From positions 6,025-70,024 of the forward strand of contig DEXK01000006.1 in assembly GCA_002364085.1 (NCBI GenBank): a stretch of 64,000 bases of DNA, written 5' to 3'. The stretch is from Balneolaceae bacterium UBA3186. Its GTDB lineage: Bacteria > Bacteroidota > Rhodothermia > Balneolales > Balneolaceae. A program made the position numbers and the translations under genes. Positions within the stretch are counted from its first letter, which is position 1; each line of letters starts with the position of its first letter. The notes beneath the pieces are model-generated. The model saw nothing but the letters and a program-made list of their open reading frames with translations. It made no database searches and was not told where the DNA came from. Positions 50,530 through 58,237 of the stretch are shown in pieces.

Positions 50530-51106
50530 TGAGCTACAAAAGATCTGGGACTCTCAAAGTAATAAACCTATATATGTGTTAAGAGAAGAAGCTCTGCATC
50601 AAAAAATTTTAGCGAAAAGTAGAAAAGCAGGAAGAACTGCAAATATCACAGAATGGGTATTAATATTTACAGGATTACTTGCTGCTGGTATTCTTGTTTA
50701 TTTCGACTTTATAAAAGATGAAGGTAACGTCTTCTCATATATTTCTGTGGTTCTCTTCTCATTAATAACTGTATATGCAATAATCAACAGATTCCTTAGA
50801 AAGAATAAAACAGAAAGTTTTGAACGCACAATTCTCGGTGATTTAGAACACGCCTTATCTATTTCTGAATACCAGGTTAGTTTGTCAAAGGGAATGTTGT
50901 ATGGGTTTTGGCCTGTTGGTTATTCTCTTTCAGTATTGAGTTTAGCCATGAGTGATAAATCTTTTTGGTTTACAATAGCATTGGCAATACTATTTTCAGG
51001 GGTAAGTTACCTTTCATGGTGGGAACACAAATGCTACGTTCGTAGAAGAAATGAGCTTGCTACTCTAAAAAAGAAATTAGCCGAAGAGCCTGAAAAAAAA
51101 CTCTAA
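50519..51106 (+). CDS. Membrane protein co-translated with the ECF sigma factor
   Basis: 195 residues with about four membrane segments in two pairs: 'TEWVLIFTGLLAAGILVYFDF', 'FSYISVVLFSLITVYAIINRF', 'GMLYGFWPVGYSLSVLSLAMS' and 'FWFTIALAILFSGVSYLSWWEH'. The N-terminus 'MDFNELQKIWDSQSNKPIYVLREEALHQKILAK' is soluble and is the part that could contact the sigma factor. It has no zinc-finger (ZAS) motif, so it is not a canonical anti-sigma factor. Start has a good site, 'ggag' (50510-50513). The role as membrane partner is inferred from overlap alone. Confidence 0.75.
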   Translation: MDFNELQKIWDSQSNKPIYVLREEALHQKILAKSRKAGRTANITEWVLIFTGLLAAGILVYFDFIKDEGNVFSYISVVLFSLITVYAIINRFLRKNKTESFERTILGDLEHALSISEYQVSLSKGMLYGFWPVGYSLSVLSLAMSDKSFWFTIALAILFSGVSYLSWWEHKCYVRRRNELATLKKKLAEEPEKKL

Positions 51107-51111
51107 CCAAC

Positions 51112-54100
51112 TTATTTATTCTCTACCATAAGATCTTTTTCAACCATGGAATGTGGTACATATTTACAAAATCGATTGCTTATGTTTTCCCAATCACTCA
51201 ATATATATTTAGCTTTAGATGACTGGGTCTCATTGAAATAATCTTCAACTATCCTTTTTAATTTTTTTGTATCACTTTGTGTCATTGCTGTTTTAACAAT
51301 GTAATCCCCATTAGCTTTTAAGAGTGGATCCTCATAAAGGTACAACTCCCCACCTGTCATCCCTGCACCAATATTATCTGAAGTATTACCAAGTATAACA
51401 ACCGTTCCATTTGTCATATATTCACAAGCATGTAAACCAGTGCCTTCAACAACCGCTAATGCGCCGCTATTGCGAACAGCAAAACGATCACCAGCTTGCC
51501 CATATACATAGAATTTCCCGTTTGTGGCTCCATATAATGCACAATTTCCTATAATGGCATTTTCTTCTGGTTTATACCTTGCATTTTCAGGTGGTACAAT
51601 TACCATTTTTCCACCACTCATAGACTTACAAACAGAGTCGTTTGCTTCACCAATTAATCGAACATTGACTCTTTCTGTTTGAAATACGCCAAAACTTTGC
51701 CCTGCACTTCCTCTAAATACTAGATCGATCTCTTGGTCGTAGCGTTTAATTTCGTTATTTCTTTTTTTGATAGATGCTAACCTGCTTTTGCTTTCTTTTT
51801 CTGCTAAAAGTCCGAAGAGAGTTGCCAATACCGACCGATCTGTATTATAAATATCATACTCAGCGTTTATTGGTTTATTTTGACCTATTTTATCTTTCAG
51901 ATCATTAATAATTTTAGAGTTCAAGGGCGTTATGGCATCAGATAACGACTTTTTATTTTCAGTTTTATTATAAACTGATGCAGAAGTGAAAAAACTTAAA
52001 TCTAGCCCCAATTTATTTATAAGTGGTTCATGAACATCATTAATTGATAGAAGTTTTGTATTTCCCATTATTTCCTGAAGAGATTCTTTTCCTATTTTTG
52101 CCAGCTCTCTTCGTACATCTTCAGCTAAGTATGTGAGGGTATCAACAATATGATCTTTATTGCCTTTGTACTTGGCTTTAAATTTAGGATCATGCGTAGC
52201 AATCCCGGTCGGACATGTATTTTTTTCGCAGATTCTTGCCATTACACAACCTTCGGCAATCAGTAATAACTTTCCAAAATCAAATTCTTCTGCTCCAAGT
52301 ATAGATGCAAGTATAATATCTTTTCCACTTGAGAGACCGCCGTCCGTTCTTAAAACTATATGATCTCTTAGATCATTTTCTATTAATGATTGGTGAACTT
52401 CAAGCAAACCAATTTCCCATGGTAAACCTGCATGTTTCATTGAACTCAAAGAAGCTGCACCGGTCCCGCCTTCTCCTCCTGATACTTGTATGATGTCTGC
52501 TCCGGCTTTTGCAACTCCAACTGCAATAGTTCCAATATTAACTCCTGAAACCAACTTAACACTCACTTTGCCAGCAGGATATAATTGCTTCAGATCGTGA
52601 ATTAATTGCTTAAGATCTTCAATACTATAAATATCATGCAATGGAGGAGGAGATATCAAGTCGAAACCGGGATTTGCATAACGTGCTTTGGCAATGTCTT
52701 CATTTACCTTTAAACCCATTAGTTGCCCACCTTCACCCGGCTTTGCTCCTTGGCATACTTTTATCTGTATCTCTTCTCCTGAAACTAAATATTCTGCCGT
52801 AACTCCAAATCTACCGGATGCTATCTGTTTAACTGAAGCAGAAATCCCATCTGTGTAGTAATAAGGATTTTCACCTCCTTCGCCACTATTGCATCGTCCT
52901 CCTATTTCTTTCATTGCCAGAAAAATATCTCTTTGCGATTCTGCACTTATAGCTCCAAATGACATAGCGCCTGATCCGAATTTTTGTAATATGTGAGCTA
53001 CTGGTTTTACTTTGTTCAAAGACATTCCCTTTTCTGCGTACTTAGGCTTAAAAAGATGTCTCAATGCTACCGGTTCATCATTTAAACCAAGCTTTAAGTA
53101 CTCATCAAATAAAGACATGTCTGAAAGATCTAAGTTCTTATCCCGAACTAAGTCGTGAATGATTTTAGATCTTGAATTAGTCATTGAATGCTTTTCCCCC
53201 ATTTTATCGCGAGCGTGTTCTTTATATTGAAAACTCTTGATGGGTTTATAGTTTTCAAATTCTTCTTTTGAAAGCCTTTGAGTTCCATTTAGCACCCTTT
53301 CCGCAATTTGATCAATTTCGATCCCTCCAACAGGACTTTGAACTTGAGGAAAATATTCCTCAATAACTTTAGGTCCTAACCCTAAAGCTGAATACATTTT
53401 TGCACTTTGATAGCTTCGTACTACTGAGATACCTGATTTTGCCATTATTTTTAGTAAACCAGTATCAAATGCTTTAAGTAGATTCCTTTCCTTTATATCT
53501 GCATCTAAATCTTTTAGAGATCGATGTTCATCGTTCCTTGCAATATCCAAAGCTAGAAAAGGACATACAGCTTGAGCACCAAATCCTATTAAAGCCGAAG
53601 CATGATGCGTGCTTTTTACTTCTCCTGAATCTATTACTACCGAGGCATTTAACTTTAGTCCCTCATCATTAAGCGCATTTACAACTCGCCTTAATCCTAA
53701 TAGAGAAGGTATACCTGGACTATCATAATCTGAGTTCCTGTCGCTCAAAATTATAATGGTATATCCATTTTTTACAGCTTCAATTGCCTCTTTACCAATT
53801 GCATTTAGGCGTGATTTAAACCCTACTATTCCATGACTTCTTTTGAAAGTTGTATCAATTTCAAATGGCACAACGCGATCTGAGGGACTTCTTTTTGTAA
53901 TCAAGCTTCTTAGAAACTCCATTTGAGCCAAACTCAGAAACGGACTCTTTAATTCATAAGCCGGAGCAGCAGGAATAAGCTCTTTTGGTTCAAAAATATT
54001 TGGTTTTTTTCCCAAATGAACTGTAAGATCTGTAACTATTTTTTCACGAATATAATCAAGAGGTGGATTAGTGACTTGCGAAAAATTCTGATAGAAAAAA

Positions 54101-55527
54101 TCAAAAAATGACCTAGGTTCGGTTGAAAGAACAGCTAATCTTGCAGTATCTCCCATCGAGCCAACAGGTTCTTTTCCTGTTTTAGCCATATGATAGATTA
54201 CTTTAGCGAGTTCTTCATCGGTATAACTAAAAACAGCCAGTTTCTTTTTATAGCTCGTTCCGATGTCCCCAACAAGTTCCGGTATCGGTTTAAGGCGAGC
54301 ATCAAAAGTCGCATCATGATTTTCTTTGGAATGGCTTGGATCTCGGAATAAAACTTCTCCAGAACTTAGATCAACAGTAACACCTCTTCCTGCAAAAAGT
54401 GTCCCTTTTCCTTCTATCTTATTTTCCTCTATATGAAAAGTTCCTGCTTCGGAGGAAAGGTAAAAGTGATCTTCAGTACGTACCCATCTACAAGGGCGGA
54501 AACCATTTCTATCTAAACGAGCACCTATGGTATATCCATTTGCATAGGTAATGAAGGCAGGACCATCCCAAGGTTCCATAGCTCTGCTCCAGAATGTGTA
54601 AAATTCATTTTCTTCTGTAGCTGGAGGCATCATGATAGCCAGTATATCTTCCAGGTTTGGAATACTACTACGATATCGTAGAGCTTCAACCATTTCATTT
54701 AAGCTTCCCGAGTCGCTAATATTCTTCCTTGTAAGAATTTCATTTCGCTCGGCTCCTATCATTTTTTCTCTAGATTTAGCCCAAGAACGATTACCTGCTA
54801 TTGTATTAATTTCCCCATTATGGCCGATCAATCTGAAAGGCTGAATTTTATCCCATGATGTTTTAGTGTTTGTACTAAACCGTCTATGAAACAAACAAAA
54901 ACGAGTAGTAAACTTTTTATTTTTTAAATCAGGATAAAATTCATCTAATGCCTCTGCTTTAGTCAAAGCTTTATATACAATAGTTTGGGCTGATAATGAT
55001 GCGAAATGAAGACTTTGAATCAATAAAGCTTCAGAAAGTTTTGAACGGGTTAATTGTTTAGCATTGTACAATCGTTTATCAAAAGAGAAATTAGTTTTAC
55101 TTCTTTCAGGACGTTTAATGATCGCATGTTTAATTACAGGGACATTTGCTGCCGCATCTTTACCTAATATCGAATGATTTACCGGTACATCTCTATAGTC
55201 TAGGATCTCAAGACCGAAAAAATTAAAGGTCTTTTCAAATATATTTAGCGCTGACCTTTGCTTGTCTTCATCAGTAGCTAAAAACAATGTAGCAACTGCG
55301 ACAGTATCTTTTTCAAATCCAAGCATTTCAAACGGGATATCTGTCATTATACCCGCGCCGTCTCCTGTTATTCCATCAGCTGAACACGCACCACGATGTT
55401 CAACACACCTTAAGGCGTGCAACCCTTCTATCAAGTGACTATGAGTATACTTTTTTTTTCTACTTGTGATAAATCCAACCCCACAGGCAGAATGTTCATC
55501 AGAGCAATAATTAAATTTATTAGACAT
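51112..55527 (-). CDS. gltB: Glutamate synthase, large (alpha) subunit
   Basis: 1471 residues from ATG 55527; TTG 55617 would add 30 residues not seen in the family. After a 14-residue leader comes 'C15GVGFITS', the amidotransferase nucleophile exposed by processing. Then the central domain, the FMN-binding synthase domain ('IIQVSGGEGGTGAASLSSMKHAGLPWEIGL'), the 3Fe-4S cluster motif 'GCVMARICEKNTCPTGIATHD', and the C-terminal GXGXG helix ('IGNCALYGATNGKFYVYGQAGDRFAVRNSGALAVVEG'). It makes two glutamates from glutamine and 2-oxoglutarate. The small subunit gltD is not adjacent, so it must be elsewhere, or a ferredoxin-type partner is used. Confidence 0.96.
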   Translation of the reverse strand: MSNKFNYCSDEHSACGVGFITSRKKKYTHSHLIEGLHALRCVEHRGACSADGITGDGAGIMTDIPFEMLGFEKDTVAVATLFLATDEDKQRSALNIFEKTFNFFGLEILDYRDVPVNHSILGKDAAANVPVIKHAIIKRPERSKTNFSFDKRLYNAKQLTRSKLSEALLIQSLHFASLSAQTIVYKALTKAEALDEFYPDLKNKKFTTRFCLFHRRFSTNTKTSWDKIQPFRLIGHNGEINTIAGNRSWAKSREKMIGAERNEILTRKNISDSGSLNEMVEALRYRSSIPNLEDILAIMMPPATEENEFYTFWSRAMEPWDGPAFITYANGYTIGARLDRNGFRPCRWVRTEDHFYLSSEAGTFHIEENKIEGKGTLFAGRGVTVDLSSGEVLFRDPSHSKENHDATFDARLKPIPELVGDIGTSYKKKLAVFSYTDEELAKVIYHMAKTGKEPVGSMGDTARLAVLSTEPRSFFDFFYQNFSQVTNPPLDYIREKIVTDLTVHLGKKPNIFEPKELIPAAPAYELKSPFLSLAQMEFLRSLITKRSPSDRVVPFEIDTTFKRSHGIVGFKSRLNAIGKEAIEAVKNGYTIIILSDRNSDYDSPGIPSLLGLRRVVNALNDEGLKLNASVVIDSGEVKSTHHASALIGFGAQAVCPFLALDIARNDEHRSLKDLDADIKERNLLKAFDTGLLKIMAKSGISVVRSYQSAKMYSALGLGPKVIEEYFPQVQSPVGGIEIDQIAERVLNGTQRLSKEEFENYKPIKSFQYKEHARDKMGEKHSMTNSRSKIIHDLVRDKNLDLSDMSLFDEYLKLGLNDEPVALRHLFKPKYAEKGMSLNKVKPVAHILQKFGSGAMSFGAISAESQRDIFLAMKEIGGRCNSGEGGENPYYYTDGISASVKQIASGRFGVTAEYLVSGEEIQIKVCQGAKPGEGGQLMGLKVNEDIAKARYANPGFDLISPPPLHDIYSIEDLKQLIHDLKQLYPAGKVSVKLVSGVNIGTIAVGVAKAGADIIQVSGGEGGTGAASLSSMKHAGLPWEIGLLEVHQSLIENDLRDHIVLRTDGGLSSGKDIILASILGAEEFDFGKLLLIAEGCVMARICEKNTCPTGIATHDPKFKAKYKGNKDHIVDTLTYLAEDVRRELAKIGKESLQEIMGNTKLLSINDVHEPLINKLGLDLSFFTSASVYNKTENKKSLSDAITPLNSKIINDLKDKIGQNKPINAEYDIYNTDRSVLATLFGLLAEKESKSRLASIKKRNNEIKRYDQEIDLVFRGSAGQSFGVFQTERVNVRLIGEANDSVCKSMSGGKMVIVPPENARYKPEENAIIGNCALYGATNGKFYVYGQAGDRFAVRNSGALAVVEGTGLHACEYMTNGTVVILGNTSDNIGAGMTGGELYLYEDPLLKANGDYIVKTAMTQSDTKKLKRIVEDYFNETQSSKAKYILSDWENISNRFCKYVPHSMVEKDLMVENK

Positions 55528-55646
55528 TTTCCCGTTAGCGCTAATTGTTTTTAAGAAGGAAGAAGCACAAAAAAGGTAAATTTTCAGGACTATTTCAAAT
55601 ATTTCAAAACCACCCAAATTTATGCGTCACTTAAAAAATTAGGTTT

Positions 55647-55667
55647 AAAATGCTTGAAAAGCATTTT
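55647..55667. repeat. Small perfect hairpin in the hisF-gltB gap
   Basis: AAAATGCTT (55647-55655) pairs with AAGCATTTT (55659-55667), three-base loop, in the 263 bases between the hisF stop and the gltB start. Both genes read leftward, so it may end the hisF transcript (T-run of four on that strand) or lie in the gltB leader. The rest of this gap shows no clear feature. Confidence 0.45.
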
Positions 55668-55790
55668 TTATCACTACCTGACATCGACCTAAGTCTCTCT
55701 GTTTTTTAGAAAAGCGCTTCCGTTAATATAAGACTTGTTAATTTAATAACGGATATAATGAAAATAGCCTAAATAAATAAAATTTAAAAT

Positions 55791-56555
55791 TTATGCAAAA
55801 TTTAGTCTCATAGGGATTCCTTCTGCTTTCATAGCTCTCTTTAGTTCTGAAATCTCTATTTCTTTGAAGTGAAAAATGCTTGCAGCGAGTACCGCATCCA
55901 CGTTAGAAATCTTAACTACATCAATACAATGTTGAATTGTACCAGCTCCACCACTGGCAATAACTGGTATGTTTACGCAGGCATCTACTTTTGAAAGTAA
56001 TTCCAGATCAAATCCATTTTTAGTACCATCTCGGTCCATACTGGTAAGTAATATTTCTCCTGCTCCTCTTTCCTCTACTTCTCTCATCCATTCAAGCGCG
56101 TCTTTTCCGGTATTCTCAGTTCCACCTTTGATAAAAACACTCCATTCAGAACCTGTTTTTTTTGCGTCTACCGCCGCTACAATTGCCTGAGCTCCAAATG
56201 CCTCTGATGCTCTGTTGATCAATTCAGGATCTTTTACAATGCTGCTGTTCAAAGAAACTTTATCTGCTCCCGCTTTCAATAATTCTTCTATTTCTGCTAC
56301 CGATTTAATTCCACCACCAACAGTGAATGGGATATTGATTTCAGATGAAATTCTTTGAACCAACGCAATCAGAGTTTTTCTTTTTTCCAGAGTTGCAGTA
56401 ATATCAAGGAAAACCAACTCATCAGCACCCTCATCCGAATATTTCTTAGCCAGCTCAACAGGATCTCCTGCATCTCTTAGCCCTTCAAAATTTACTCCTT
56501 TAACTGTTCTGCCTTCTTTTATATCCAGACAAGGGATAATTCTTTTTGTTAGCAT
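55791..56555 (-). CDS. hisF: Imidazole glycerol phosphate synthase subunit HisF
   Basis: 254 residues, cyclase half of the HisFH enzyme. The TIM-barrel catalytic aspartates are D11 ('PCLDIKEG') and D130 ('VAAVDAKK'), and the phosphate loops are 'FTVGGGIK' and 'IPVIASGGAG'. It joins PRFAR with ammonia delivered from HisH to give imidazole glycerol phosphate and AICAR. hisH, hisA and hisI are not in the window. It starts 80 bases from the divergent thioesterase gene. Confidence 0.97.
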   Translation of the reverse strand: MLTKRIIPCLDIKEGRTVKGVNFEGLRDAGDPVELAKKYSDEGADELVFLDITATLEKRKTLIALVQRISSEINIPFTVGGGIKSVAEIEELLKAGADKVSLNSSIVKDPELINRASEAFGAQAIVAAVDAKKTGSEWSVFIKGGTENTGKDALEWMREVEERGAGEILLTSMDRDGTKNGFDLELLSKVDACVNIPVIASGGAGTIQHCIDVVKISNVDAVLAASIFHFKEIEISELKRAMKAEGIPMRLNFA

Positions 56556-56635
56556 GCTTTAAGTTAAGACTTCTTTTTTTATGAGGGAACTTGTATTCAC
56601 ATTTTTTAAGTTGTCTTAAAAAAATAACCTGATAA

Positions 56636-57367
56636 ATGGATACCGCAGCAATTTATTCTGAACAATTTGAAGTGAGAGCAAGTGAAGTTGATACTTCGGG
56701 TAAAATTACACTTTCATCCGTGTGTAGTCTCTTTCAAGAAGTAGCAGGGAATCATGCTCTTCTTTTAAATTTTGATATTACCGATCTGCATAAACAAGGC
56801 TTAACCTGGGTTCTGCATAGAATGGATATAAAAATCCATGAGTATCCAAAATGGAGAGAATCAATAACAATAGAAACTTGGCCTGCAGCTGGCGATGCTT
56901 TAAGAGCTTACCGTAATTACAGAATATTAAATGAAAATGGAGATGAAATTGCGGTATGTTTAAGCTATTGGATGATGATCAATATGAAAACAAGGCGACC
57001 AACTAGAATGACACAGGATATTTTAAATACAAGATTGTCTGATAGAGAACATGTCCTTCCGATCAACTCAAGTAAGATCCCTAAAATTGAAGAACCATCT
57101 TCTGAAAAAATAATTCCTGTTCGTCGCTCAGATCTGGATATGAATAAGCATGTAAATAATGCCAGATATCTGGAGTGGATGGAAGAACCATTAAATGAGG
57201 GGCAAATTTACAGAACCAACAAAGTTGACATCATATTTCTTAGAGAATCTGTTTATGGTGATACTATAACTTCTCAAATTAAAGCGACAGAACAGGCTTC
57301 AACTTTTCATCAATTAAAAAACCAACGAGATGAAATAATAGCTCTGGCTTCGTTCTCGGATATATAA
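56636..57367 (+). CDS. Acyl-ACP thioesterase
   Basis: 243 residues, double hot-dog. The first half opens 'YSEQFEVRASEVDTSGKITLSSVCSLFQEVAGNHA' and has 'WVLHRMDIKIHEYPKWRESITIETWP'. The second carries 'RRSDLDMNKHVNNARYLEWMEE', with N170, H172 and E180 in the place of the plant FatA/FatB catalytic set (DxNxH ... E). It releases free fatty acids from acyl carrier protein, and chain length cannot be told. It converges with the aldo/keto reductase gene, with only three bases between their stops. The start at ATG 56636 lies 80 bases from divergent hisF. Confidence 0.9.
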   Translation: MDTAAIYSEQFEVRASEVDTSGKITLSSVCSLFQEVAGNHALLLNFDITDLHKQGLTWVLHRMDIKIHEYPKWRESITIETWPAAGDALRAYRNYRILNENGDEIAVCLSYWMMINMKTRRPTRMTQDILNTRLSDREHVLPINSSKIPKIEEPSSEKIIPVRRSDLDMNKHVNNARYLEWMEEPLNEGQIYRTNKVDIIFLRESVYGDTITSQIKATEQASTFHQLKNQRDEIIALASFSDI

Positions 57368-57370
57368 ATA

Positions 57371-58195
57371 TTATACAGCATCCCAATCGGGTGCAAAATC
57401 CGGAGTCACAATTCTTTGATCTTTAGGTAATTCATCGATTGCATAGAAATCATCATCTTCCAAAACAAAATCATAAATATCCAGATTCTCTTCCAAATGA
57501 ACCCTTGATGATGCTTTTGGAATTACCACCACTTGCTCTTGCTCAATTAACCATCTTAAAGCGATTTGAGCAGGTGATTTTCCATACTTTCGAGCAAGGT
57601 CTTTTATCAATGGTTCTTCAAGTACTTTTCCCTGCCCTAACGGACTATAAGCAGTAACCATAAGATCATTATCAGCTGAATAATCCAGTAGATCAAACTG
57701 CCCCAGATTGGCATGGTATTCCACTTGATTACAAAAAATAGGCGCTGCTAATTCATCATTAACTTCCTTAAGGTGTTTCATAGGGAAATTACTTACCCCA
57801 ATATTGAGCGCTTTACCCTGATCTCTTATTGAAAGCATAGCTTCAATAGTTTTTTCTATATCAACGTCAGGATTTGGCCAGTGAATCAGAAGTAAGTCTA
57901 AATACGGAACATCCAAGTCTTGAAGAGATCTTTCGGTGGATTTTATTACATCATCCGGCTCCATATTTAACATGGATATTTTAGTAGTAATATAAAGTTC
58001 TTCTCTTCGGATATGAGCTTGCTTGATAGCAGAACCAATCTCTCTTTCGTTTTTGTATTCCTGGGCTGTATCAATATGTCGGTAGCCAAGATTAAGTGCT
58101 AACTTTACAATTTGTTCACACTCTTTCCCGATTAGTTTAAATGTGCCAAGTCCGATTTCGGGAACATCGATGCCTTGAATATTCTTTGTAACCAT
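57371..58195 (-). CDS. Aldo/keto reductase
   Basis: 274 residues, single TIM barrel. Catalytic tetrad D42, Y47, K72 and H105 in 'HIDTAQEYKNE', 'YITTKIS' and 'LLLIHWPNP'. The C-terminal NADPH site is 'VVIPKASSRVHLEENLDIYDFVL', with Lys and Arg for the 2'-phosphate. It resembles the DkgA/DkgB type (2,5-diketo-gluconate or methylglyoxal reductases). Substrate unknown. Monocistronic. Confidence 0.9.
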   Translation of the reverse strand: MVTKNIQGIDVPEIGLGTFKLIGKECEQIVKLALNLGYRHIDTAQEYKNEREIGSAIKQAHIRREELYITTKISMLNMEPDDVIKSTERSLQDLDVPYLDLLLIHWPNPDVDIEKTIEAMLSIRDQGKALNIGVSNFPMKHLKEVNDELAAPIFCNQVEYHANLGQFDLLDYSADNDLMVTAYSPLGQGKVLEEPLIKDLARKYGKSPAQIALRWLIEQEQVVVIPKASSRVHLEENLDIYDFVLEDDDFYAIDELPKDQRIVTPDFAPDWDAV

Positions 58196-58237
58196 TTTAT
58201 GATGGAAATAAATTAATTTTAAATTTTATAGTTATTG

